NCBI GenBank assembly: GCA_910585715.1
Contig: CAJUEX010000002.1
Span: 60,368-124,367 of the forward strand
DNA: 64,000 bases
Direction: 5' to 3'
Source of the DNA: an uncultured Lachnospiraceae bacterium
Lineage (GTDB): Bacteria; Bacillota; Clostridia; Lachnospirales; Lachnospiraceae
The notes beneath the pieces were generated by a model. It was not told the origin of the DNA, did not search any database, and worked only from the letters and a program-made list of their open reading frames with translations. Numbering within the stretch: position 1 is the stretch's first letter; every line of letters starts with the position of its first letter. A program made the position numbers and the translations under genes. Shown here one piece after another: positions 50,975 through 59,300 of this stretch.

Positions 50975-52462
50975 ATGAAAGATTTATTTGATTTATCAAA
51001 ATTTGATTCATACAAAGAAGATAATCGCAGGGAAGTGAAGAAAGCAAAAGGCGGTCTTCCAAATAGTTTATGGGATTCGTATTCTGCTTTTGCCAATTGT
51101 TATGGCGGGGTCATAATTCTTGGAGTAAAAGAAGATAAGAATGGCGGCTGGTATACAACCGGGCTAAAAAATGCTGCAAAATTGAAAAAGGATTTCTGGG
51201 ATACGCTTAATAATCGTAAAAAAGTGAGTTTAAATCTTCTGAAGGATGATGATGTGGAAACTTTTTCAGTAAATGATACAGGTGATGTAATTATGGTAAT
51301 CTGGGTACCAGCGGCAAAACGTGAACAAAAGCCGGTGTATATTAATGACGACCTGTTTGGCGGGACTTTCCGCAGAAACTGGGAGGGCGATTATCATTGT
51401 ACCAGATTGCAGGTTAAAACAATGTTAAGGGACCAGGCCGAGGAAACAATGGACATGGAGATTCTTGATGAGGCCGATATGGAAGATTTGAATAAGGATT
51501 CCATACGCGGCTATCGTAATAGCCATAAATCTTTTAAACCAGGCCATCCCTTTGAGAGACTGGATGATAATGAGTACCTTAGGGCTATTGGAGCGGCAGG
51601 GTTTTCAAAAGAGGATAAAAAGCTGCATCCCACTGCGGCAGGTATGTTGATGTTTGGAAATGAATACGATATTGTAAGATATTTTCCGGAATATTTTCTG
51701 GATTACAGAGAAAATCCAGATATTGTAATCCGATGGACTGACAGGCTTCAGTCTTCATCTGGTGAGTGGTCAGGAAATTTATTTGATTTCTACTTTCGCA
51801 TATATAATAAAATTATTAAGGATATCAAAGTACCATTTAAAATGCAGGGGGGATTTCGGGTTGATGATACACCGGTTCACAGGGCATTGCGGGAGGCATT
51901 GGCAAATTGTATTATCAATACAGATTTTTATGGAAAATATGGTGTTATTATAATTAAAGAAGGCGATAAGCTTACATTGGAAAATCCCGGTTATATCAGG
52001 CCCGGAAAAGAGCAAATGCGAAGGGGCGGGAAATCCGACCCCAGAAATAAGAGCCTGATGAAGATGTTTAATATGATAGATATTGGCGAACATGCGGGAA
52101 GCGGAGTCCCCAATATATTTAACGTATGGGAAGACGAAGGCTGGGAAGAGCCTGTAATAGAAGAAAGCTTTGACCCGGACAGAACTTCATTAACATTAAA
52201 ATTTGCTAAAAAACAAGCGATAAAAACAAGCGATAAAAAACAAGCGATAAAAACAAGCGATAAAAAACAAGCGATAAAAACAAGCAGAAATATGGAAAAA
52301 ATCAGAAAATACCTGCAGGAAAACGAAACGGCAAAAACAAGCGACATTGCGAAACTGCTTACTTTGAGCGTGTCGAGAACAAGAGCCGTGCTTTCGGAAA
52401 TGAAAGATGTGGAGGCATTGGGAACAAACAGGACAAGGATATATCGGCTGCGAAGAAAATAG
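50975..52462 (+). CDS. AlbA_2/Schlafen-like ATP-binding transcriptional regulator with 27-bp repeat
   Basis: 495 residues: an N-terminal AlbA_2 domain (DNRREVKKAKGGLPNSLWDSYSAFANCYGGVIILGVKED), a middle part, a HATPase_c_4 region (ALREALANCIINTDFYGKYGVIIIKEGDKLTLENPGYIRPG...EHAGSGVPNIFNVW), then three tandem KKQAIKTSD units and a C-terminal winged helix (IRKYLQENETAKTSDIAKLLTLSVSRTRAVLSEMKD). Targets unknown; such genes are common near mobile and defence loci. AAGGAG precedes ATG. Confidence 0.87.
   Translation: MKDLFDLSKFDSYKEDNRREVKKAKGGLPNSLWDSYSAFANCYGGVIILGVKEDKNGGWYTTGLKNAAKLKKDFWDTLNNRKKVSLNLLKDDDVETFSVNDTGDVIMVIWVPAAKREQKPVYINDDLFGGTFRRNWEGDYHCTRLQVKTMLRDQAEETMDMEILDEADMEDLNKDSIRGYRNSHKSFKPGHPFERLDDNEYLRAIGAAGFSKEDKKLHPTAAGMLMFGNEYDIVRYFPEYFLDYRENPDIVIRWTDRLQSSSGEWSGNLFDFYFRIYNKIIKDIKVPFKMQGGFRVDDTPVHRALREALANCIINTDFYGKYGVIIIKEGDKLTLENPGYIRPGKEQMRRGGKSDPRNKSLMKMFNMIDIGEHAGSGVPNIFNVWEDEGWEEPVIEESFDPDRTSLTLKFAKKQAIKTSDKKQAIKTSDKKQAIKTSRNMEKIRKYLQENETAKTSDIAKLLTLSVSRTRAVLSEMKDVEALGTNRTRIYRLRRK
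52208..52288 (+). repeat. In-frame 27-bp tandem repeat (three units)
   Basis: Units at 52208-52234, 52235-52261 and 52262-52288 (the last differs in its final codon) encode KKQAIKTSD. Each contains a 13-14 base sub-repeat with ACAAGCGATAAAA. The period is a multiple of three, so copy-number change would lengthen the linker without breaking the frame. Confidence 0.9.
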
Positions 52463-52505
52463 GAAACGTTCAATTGTAAAACAGGAGAAAAGAATAAAAA
52501 ACAAA

Positions 52506-53129
52506 ATGAGACTGGAAGCAAAAAATATTAAAAAAACATACAAAGGAAAAGAAATATTAAAAGACATCAGCCTGTCCGTTCAGGAAGGGGAAATCATTGC
52601 GCTGGTGGGAACAAACGGCTGCGGAAAAAGCACGCTTCTCCGCATTCTGGCAGGAATTACCATGCCGTCGGCAGGAAAAGTTATTACAGGTCCGGGATGC
52701 CGGTTTTCCTTTATTCCGGACAGATATGAAAAATCGGACTTTACCATTCCCGGTTTTATGGAGCATGTGCAGCGGATTTTGCAAATAGATGCCAAAGAGC
52801 AGTTAAAGACTTATTATAAAGAGTTTTATCTGGAGGATATGCTGGATACGCCTATGAAGCAGCTTTCCAAGGGAACCTTGCAAAAGGCGGCTGTGATTCA
52901 GGCTCTGCTTGGAGAAAAGGATGTGCTTTTTATGGATGAGCCTTTATCCGGCCAGGATATAAAGTCCCAGCAGTATTTTGTAAAAGAAATAAAAAGCCGG
53001 AAGGAACAGGGGCTGTCCGTTGTTATGGCATGTCATGAGCCTTTTTTAATAGAGGCGCTGGCAGACAAGGTCTGTCAGATAAAAGACGGAAGCTTAATAG
53101 ATGGCAGAAATTATGTGTTTGAAGAGTAG
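52506..53129 (+). CDS. ABC transporter ATP-binding protein
   Basis: 207 residues, short for an ABC ATPase. Walker A GTNGCGKSTLL, signature LSKGTLQKAAVIQALL, Walker B VLFMDEPLSGQD and the switch His in VVMACHEP. The start MRLEAKNIKKTYKGKEIL is canonical; the frame is open upstream into the end of the preceding gene. Pairs with the membrane protein at 53245. Confidence 0.9.
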   Translation: MRLEAKNIKKTYKGKEILKDISLSVQEGEIIALVGTNGCGKSTLLRILAGITMPSAGKVITGPGCRFSFIPDRYEKSDFTIPGFMEHVQRILQIDAKEQLKTYYKEFYLEDMLDTPMKQLSKGTLQKAAVIQALLGEKDVLFMDEPLSGQDIKSQQYFVKEIKSRKEQGLSVVMACHEPFLIEALADKVCQIKDGSLIDGRNYVFEE

Positions 53130-53141
53130 AAGCATGGTCTG

Positions 53142-53211
53142 TTGCGAAATATCCCGCCTGTGATATTGTCTGTCCTTTCAGACAAAATTTTGTTCTCAGG
53201 GCATTTCGCAA
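53142..53211. repeat. Nested inverted repeat between ATPase and permease genes
   Basis: TTGCGAAAT (53142-53150) pairs with ATTTCGCAA (53203-53211); nested inside, TTGTCTG (53166-53172) pairs with CAGACAA (53179-53185), followed by AATTTT. It may lower read-through into the permease gene. Confidence 0.6.
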
Positions 53212-53244
53212 TAAATTAAAAAGCAAGATGATGGGAGAAGATAA

Positions 53245-53976
53245 ATGTTAGGTGTACACTCAATTTGTAAATACGAAACAGAAAAGCTGTTAAAAAGCAG
53301 GAAATGGCTGGTGCCGGCTGTTTTATTCATCATGTATCTTGGAATGTCCTATTCCGTAGGTCCTCTGGATATTTTAAGCAGTTTTGGCATTTGTTCGCTG
53401 GTGGTGTTTATTGGAATGACGGTACTATTTTTTATGTACAATGACTTTTCTTATCAGGCAATGGACCAGACAATCTTTATAAGAATTTCCGGCAAAAAGA
53501 GCTTTTACGCAGGCAGGGTTCTGCTGGTGGGAAAAGTTAGTATGATTGCTGCTGCCATTTCTGTTTTGGCGCCGGTAATACAGTATATGATAAACGGAAA
53601 AGATTTTTTTACTGCCCCTTTTACAATGGAAAAAGTAATATCCGGCTTTGTCTTGTGTTTTTTATCCGGGTTTTGCGGAGGAATGACGGCTATATTGCTC
53701 AATGACAGATTCATACCTAAAAAGGAAGCTTCCATCGCACTGTGTATTCTGGTTGTTCTGCTGACCATTGTAAAGGGCGGTTTACATGAAAAATTTCCTT
53801 TTGCGAAATGGGTTAGCTGGGTGCTTCCGCCACTATATGATTTAAGCTTTGCTTATAGCCATGGAGATAATTACCTATTTAGGAATACTGGAATTTATTT
53901 TTTGTGGATGTTGTTTTATCTGGCGCTGCAGATTCTTTTTTATGTGTGCATCATGGATAAGAAAAGATGGGAATAG
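53245..53976 (+). CDS. Predicted ABC transporter permease
   Basis: 243 residues with about six helices (LVPAVLFIMYLGMSYSVG, FGICSLVVFIGMTVLFFMY, KVSMIAAAISVLAPVIQYMI, VISGFVLCFLSGFCGGMTAILL, ASIALCILVVLLTIVKGG, IYFLWMLFYLALQILFYVCI). No named family is recognised; the place after an ABC ATPase argues for ABC-2 type export. GGGAGA precedes ATG. Confidence 0.75.
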   Translation: MLGVHSICKYETEKLLKSRKWLVPAVLFIMYLGMSYSVGPLDILSSFGICSLVVFIGMTVLFFMYNDFSYQAMDQTIFIRISGKKSFYAGRVLLVGKVSMIAAAISVLAPVIQYMINGKDFFTAPFTMEKVISGFVLCFLSGFCGGMTAILLNDRFIPKKEASIALCILVVLLTIVKGGLHEKFPFAKWVSWVLPPLYDLSFAYSHGDNYLFRNTGIYFLWMLFYLALQILFYVCIMDKKRWE

Positions 53977-54040
53977 TATACCGCACAGGTAAGTAATTCC
54001 AAATCAGGATGTTTCAGTATAATTTTTTATGTAAGGCATA

Positions 54041-54078
54041 AAAACGGTTATGAACATAATAGTTTATAGCCGTTTTTT
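54041..54078 (+). terminator. Terminator of the ABC pair
   Basis: AAAACGGTTAT pairs with ATAGCCGTTTT (one G-U) and is followed by T. The rest of 53977-54298 is AT-rich with the promoter and operator of the next gene. Confidence 0.85.
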
Positions 54079-54203
54079 ATTTTATAAAAATATAAAAAAT
54101 TATGAAATAAAAAAATTGAAAAAAGTCAAATAAAATTTTCACTAAAAATTTTCGGAAGAATTTATACAAAATTGCTGAAATTTTTTTCTTTTGAGAAAAG
54201 CTA

Positions 54204-54233
54204 TTGTACATCAGCCATGAAATTTTATATACT
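54204..54233 (+). promoter_or_regulatory. Promoter of the starch-binding protein gene
   Basis: TTGTAC (54204-54209) and TATACT (54228-54233) with an 18-bp spacer, about 65 bases before the start codon. Confidence 0.6.
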
Positions 54234-54245
54234 AAGGTTATCTTC

Positions 54246-54264
54246 AATGTTCCAATGGAACATT
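54246..54264. promoter_or_regulatory. Candidate operator, 9-1-9 inverted repeat
   Basis: AATGTTCCA-A-TGGAACATT is a perfect inverted repeat beginning 12 bases after the -10 box, where a bound repressor would block transcription. The regulator is not identified; carbohydrate-responsive control is an inference from the genes downstream. Confidence 0.6.
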
Positions 54265-54298
54265 GGGGCAAAATAAAAAATGGGAGGCAGAAAAGAAA

Positions 54299-56266
54299 AT
54301 GGAAAGTTCAATTAAAAAACAGGTAAATAAGTTCCTGTCCTTTTTCATGGCTATGGCAATGGTGCTTACGTCTATGACGATTACACCGCTTACGGCGAAT
54401 GCGGAAGAAGGCGCGGGGACGGTCAGCGGCAATGATGTCAGCGGCAACGATATAAGCTTATATTTTAAGCTGCCGGCTGATACTACTCTGGCAGACTGGG
54501 GATTTAACTGCTGGGGCGACGTTACAGTGAAAGATGCAGGCGAAGAAGGAGTGGTTGGCGGTACCTGGGGTGCTCAAAATAAACCGACCCTTTTGGATGG
54601 CGAAAACGGATTTGGATATGTTACCGTTACAATTGCCGATAACGGTAAGGAAAGCGGAATCCAGTTTGTAAAGTTGTTAGGGGAAGATGCAGAGAAAACA
54701 GAAGCTCCAACCGTATATGCATGCTGGGATGAAAATCTTGTAGACAGTGAACTGAAAGCTGCATATTTTAATCCGGATGATTCAAACTGGTATAAGGATG
54801 CAGCCCTTACCGAAAAGCTTGGCGGAGAAGATCTGGGAATTCATGAGACTGAAAAGACAAAACTGAAAGTATATTACTACATTTCAGATGATAGCGCTAC
54901 AACTTTTGGTGATTATGCAGTAAACTTATGGGGCGGATCCGTTTTAACAGAAGCAGGACCATTTCTGAATATTAAGGCATGGGCAGGACAGAAGTTCAGA
55001 ACCCTTTTGGATGCAAATATGAAAGATACTGTGGCAAATATGCCTGGTAAATGGGGTTATGTAGGTCTGGACGGCAACAGCATTGAGGGATTGCAGTTCC
55101 TTACAGAAGATGGCGGTGTAAATAATTGGAATGCAGCAATCAAAGAAATGGGATTGACAGAGGCATATTATGTAGCTGGCTATGGCTGGTTTAAGGATGC
55201 AGCATGTGAGGAAGAAATTAAGGCATTAGAACTTCAGGAAGATGAATTTTATATTGTCGGAGCCACCTCTTATTTAGGAAACTGGAAACTTGAAGATGCT
55301 GTCAAGATGGAAAAAACCGGAGATAAGCAGTACGAAGTTACCATTTCCCTGCCGGCAGGCACATATGAATATACACCTGTACAGGATCCTAAACAGTTTA
55401 GCTGGGAACATCAGTACAAGGATTATGAAAATGAATGGGCAAATTACACCCTGACATTGGAAAAAGACGGAGACGTAGTCTTTACAGTAAAAAATCCGGA
55501 TCCAGCTACCGGAAAAGCAGAAGTAACTGCAAAAGTTAAAGAAGAGGAAACACCTACACCACCACCGGTAGAAGTAAAGAAATATACAGTAACCTTTAAG
55601 GATGGCGACAAGGTTCTTAAGACAGAAACAGTAGAATCCGGCAAGGCAGCTACAGCTCCTGCATTACCAACAAAGACCGGATACACTGCAAGCTGGGATA
55701 AGGCTTTTGCAAATGTAACTGCAGACGTTACTGTTAACGTAAAATGGACCGCTAATACTTATACACTGACCTATGATGTCAATGGCGGAACAAAATTGAA
55801 GGTTTCCACAAAAACAGTTACTTATGACGGTACATACGGTGAGCTTGCAAGTCCTTCCAGAAAAGGCTATACCTTTAAGGGCTGGTATACTGCTAAAACC
55901 AAAGGCACAAAAGTAACATCAAGCACAAAGGTAACAGGAAATGCTACCATTTATGCACAGTGGACAAAGGTAACCAAGCCGGGCAAGGTAACCATTAAGA
56001 GCGTTAAGAATTCTGCTAAGAAGACCATGAAGGTTACTTTAAAGAAAGTAAAAGGCGCAGACGGATATGAAGTAAGATACTCCACAAAGAAAAATATGAA
56101 AGGTGCAAAGAAGAGCACCAGCAAGAAAACAACACTTACAATTAAGAAGCTGAAAAAAGGAAAAACCTACTATGTTCAGGCAAGAGCATACAAGCTTGAT
56201 TCAGCAGGCAAGAAAATTTACAGTGCTAAATACAGCACCACAAAGAAAGTAAAGATTAAAAAATAA
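54299..56266 (+). CDS. Secreted multi-domain starch-binding protein (non-catalytic)
   Basis: 655 residues. Signal peptide 1-36 (LTANA). Then two related modules with LADWGFNCWGDVTV (about 45-165) and FGDYAVNLWGGSVL...YGWFKDAAC (about 175-320), similar to CBM41-type starch modules; an X25/SusE-like module (FYIVGATSYLGNWKLEDAVKME...GTYEYT, about 325-415); a PTPPP linker; two Listeria-Bacteroides (InlB B) repeats; and a C-terminal fibronectin III-like, Lys-rich domain. No catalytic domain or LPXTG. VSGNDVSGND follows the signal peptide. GGGAGG precedes ATG 54299. Likely binds alpha-glucan at the surface for the amylase downstream. Confidence 0.75.
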   Translation: MESSIKKQVNKFLSFFMAMAMVLTSMTITPLTANAEEGAGTVSGNDVSGNDISLYFKLPADTTLADWGFNCWGDVTVKDAGEEGVVGGTWGAQNKPTLLDGENGFGYVTVTIADNGKESGIQFVKLLGEDAEKTEAPTVYACWDENLVDSELKAAYFNPDDSNWYKDAALTEKLGGEDLGIHETEKTKLKVYYYISDDSATTFGDYAVNLWGGSVLTEAGPFLNIKAWAGQKFRTLLDANMKDTVANMPGKWGYVGLDGNSIEGLQFLTEDGGVNNWNAAIKEMGLTEAYYVAGYGWFKDAACEEEIKALELQEDEFYIVGATSYLGNWKLEDAVKMEKTGDKQYEVTISLPAGTYEYTPVQDPKQFSWEHQYKDYENEWANYTLTLEKDGDVVFTVKNPDPATGKAEVTAKVKEEETPTPPPVEVKKYTVTFKDGDKVLKTETVESGKAATAPALPTKTGYTASWDKAFANVTADVTVNVKWTANTYTLTYDVNGGTKLKVSTKTVTYDGTYGELASPSRKGYTFKGWYTAKTKGTKVTSSTKVTGNATIYAQWTKVTKPGKVTIKSVKNSAKKTMKVTLKKVKGADGYEVRYSTKKNMKGAKKSTSKKTTLTIKKLKKGKTYYVQARAYKLDSAGKKIYSAKYSTTKKVKIKK

Positions 56267-56294
56267 TTAGCCTTATTTAGTAATTGGAATAAGT

Positions 56295-56331
56295 CAGGGC
56301 AGATGTTGGAGTTCAATATCTGCCCTGCTTT
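56295..56331 (+). terminator. Terminator between starch-binding protein and amylase genes
   Basis: CAGGGCAGAT (56295-56304) pairs perfectly with ATCTGCCCTG (56318-56327) and is followed by CTTTTA. It allows the first gene to be expressed more than the second if they share a promoter. Confidence 0.75.
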
Positions 56332-56374
56332 TACCAACAGGAATATAAAGAGTGATTCTAAGAAAGGATATCGT

Positions 56375-59300
56375 ATGAAAAGAAAAAATATACTAGCAAA
56401 AGGAATGAGTTGGCTTCTTGTAACAGCAATGCTCGTAACCGGCTCTGCAGCGGGTTTTGTCCTTCCGGCTCATGCAGCTAATGACGGAATAGAATCTACA
56501 ACAGATACAGATGATAATCAAGAGCCTGTGGCAGAAGACGTTCAGAATACGGAAGAGGCTGGTCAGGACGGGGAAAAGGATGTACAGCTCCCGGCGGAAG
56601 ATAATCAGCAGACGGATTCCGATGAAATGAAAACAGATCCGGAAGAAGGATCAGAGGAACAGCCAGACCAGCAGCCGGAAGAACAGCCGGATCAGCAGCC
56701 AGAGACTTCTCAGGACAATGAAGATAATAGCAGCCAGGAGCCTGCAAATGAAGTAATAGAAAATGATGAAGTAATAGAAGGTTCTGAGGATGCAGAAGAG
56801 CCTGTAGGAGCACTTGTAGTTGTTAAGAGCCCTGTAGTGGATGCAGAAAATCATTCCATTACATTTAATTTAAATGGTGCCACGGGTGTTGCTGCCAATG
56901 CAAAGAAGGTATTGCTTCGCGGCGATGTAATCGATGACTGGGACGTAGGAATTGAAATGGTCAAAAAGGATGATGTATTTACCGTCACAGTGGAGAATGT
57001 AAATCCGGGAGTTTATACATATAAGTATGTGGTAGACGAAGCATGGATGACAGACCCTCATAATAAAAATACCGTTTCAACGGCAGACGGAGCGAATTCT
57101 GTTGTATATATGCCGGGTCTTTCTTCCCCGATTGGAAGTATTTCCGTTATGAAGGGCAATGCCAAGACACTTCCTTCTACCTTAAAATATTATGATAATG
57201 CAGGCAATTTTACAGAAGTTCCTGTTACCTACAGCTTAGAAGCCGGACAGACTGATATAGAGTTAAATGGTGACAGCGTTACTGTAAATAGAGAAGCAGG
57301 AGCTACTGCAGAGGTAATTGCAAGCTATGAAAAAGACGGAAAAACAGAAACCGCTAAGGTAAAGCTTTCCGTAGTAGAAGAAATTTATACATATAATATT
57401 TATTATTATGATTTTGAAGAATCCCGCATGACCACTTCTGCAGCACAGCTTTGGTTGTGGGAGTACAAGGTTACCGGCGGAGTTCCCTATGATTTTGCCG
57501 AGTTAGTAGACATAAATGGAAATAACTGGTTAAAAGCAAGCGTGGAACTGTCTTATAAGGATTTGGCTATTATTGCAAGGTCTTACGGAGGATGGACATG
57601 GCAGAATTCCTCTAAAGGAATGGTATATCAGAATGAGTCCGGAGAAAGTGAGGTGGATTTGTATATTGTATCCAGTTCCAAGACCATTTACACGGATGTC
57701 CCGGACCTGGAGCTTTTAAAACCAAGGGAGCGTTATGTATTAGTTGAATATAACAGAGCGGCGGGAGATTATAAAAACTGGGAAATTTATACATGGAACA
57801 GCGGATATGATACGAAGATTCCTTTAAGTAGCCTTGGAGGAAAGAGGGTAGCCAAGATAAAGATTAAAGATTCTGTTGCTGATATGAGTCTGGGCTTTAT
57901 TATGCGCAGGACTGATATAGGAACGGAATGGGCTGAAAAGGACGGCGGAGACAATTATTTGAATATGCCTGCCGACCAGACAATCTTAAAGGCTCAGTTT
58001 TTGCAGGGACAGGGAATCGTTTCCACCACTCCTGATAATATCGGCTATATTATGGACGGTGAAAATGATGTGATTCATTTCTATTACAGGGATGACGTAA
58101 AATACTTAAATTATGAAATGGATTCTTTGGACGGCAAGGTAAGTATTTTTATCGACGGCGTGGAACATGCCATGACTTATAATAGTGATGAAGAGCGTTT
58201 TTGCTATGATCACAGCATTGCAGATGTGGCAAGCGGCTCAAGCGCCACATATCAATACTATTATATGGTAGATGGAAAAAGAGTGCTGGATAAATTTAAT
58301 GAAATGACAGGCAACGATGCAGGAGGACAATATAATTTCTGCACATATTCCAATTATAAGGATAAAGTATCCCTTAGCGCAGCATTAACAGCGGATTCTA
58401 TGGACTACAATCAAAACAATGTTTTAAAGGTAGTGCCCAATGTAGAAAACAATGTAAATACTTTAAGTGGAAACAGCGTAAGCGGAAACAGCTATTTTGA
58501 AGTGAAAAGTGTACAGTGTGATTTAAGCAGGCTTGGAGGTTCCGATGAATTTTCCATTGATCCGGAGCTGATGGAAGGAACAATTTCCGTTTCAGACAGC
58601 ACTGCACCCGGCACTTACACAATTCCAATCGTTTTATACGATATATATGGAAATAAATATACAACATCCAAAAATGTGGAAGTAGTAAAGCGCACAAAAG
58701 CAGAAGGAGAATTTGACTGGGACGAAGCAATTGTTTACTTTGCTGTAACAGATCGTTTTTATGACGGAGATGCTTCCAATAATGATGCTTATGGTGTAGG
58801 TGACTATAATACAAGCACTTCTAAAGAAAAAGACGGCGGCGGTTCCTGTTATCACGGCGGCGATTTTGCAGGTCTTACCCAGAAGCTGGATTACTTAAAG
58901 GATTTAGGCGTCAATACTATCTGGATTACGCCAATTGTAGAAAATATTACACAGGACTTAAGCAGTACGGAAGGACTTTCCGCATATGGTTATCATGGTT
59001 ACTGGACCAGCGACTTTACAAAATTAAATAAACATCTTGGAACAGAGGAACAGTTTAAGACATTGTTGGATGAAGCTCATGCCAGAGGAATGAAACTGAT
59101 GGTGGATGTGGTTATCAACCATGCCGGTTATGATACAGAAGAATATTTTAATAGTATATTAAAAAATGAAGACGGCGAATATATCAGTATGCTGCGTGAT
59201 GATTCCAATACAATTGACGGGGATACTGTAAGAGACGGATTATCAGGACTTCCTGATTTCGTTACGGAGGACCCGGCTGTAAGAAATCAGCTTGTACAGT

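Noticed and set aside
52208..52288. Tandem repeat considered as a short CRISPR array
   Set aside because: Units are contiguous with no spacers and lie in frame within a protein-coding gene.
52196..52567. Minus-strand open frame with repeated phenylalanine-rich units
   Set aside because: It is the reverse reading of the 27-bp tandem repeat in the regulator gene and has no independent support.
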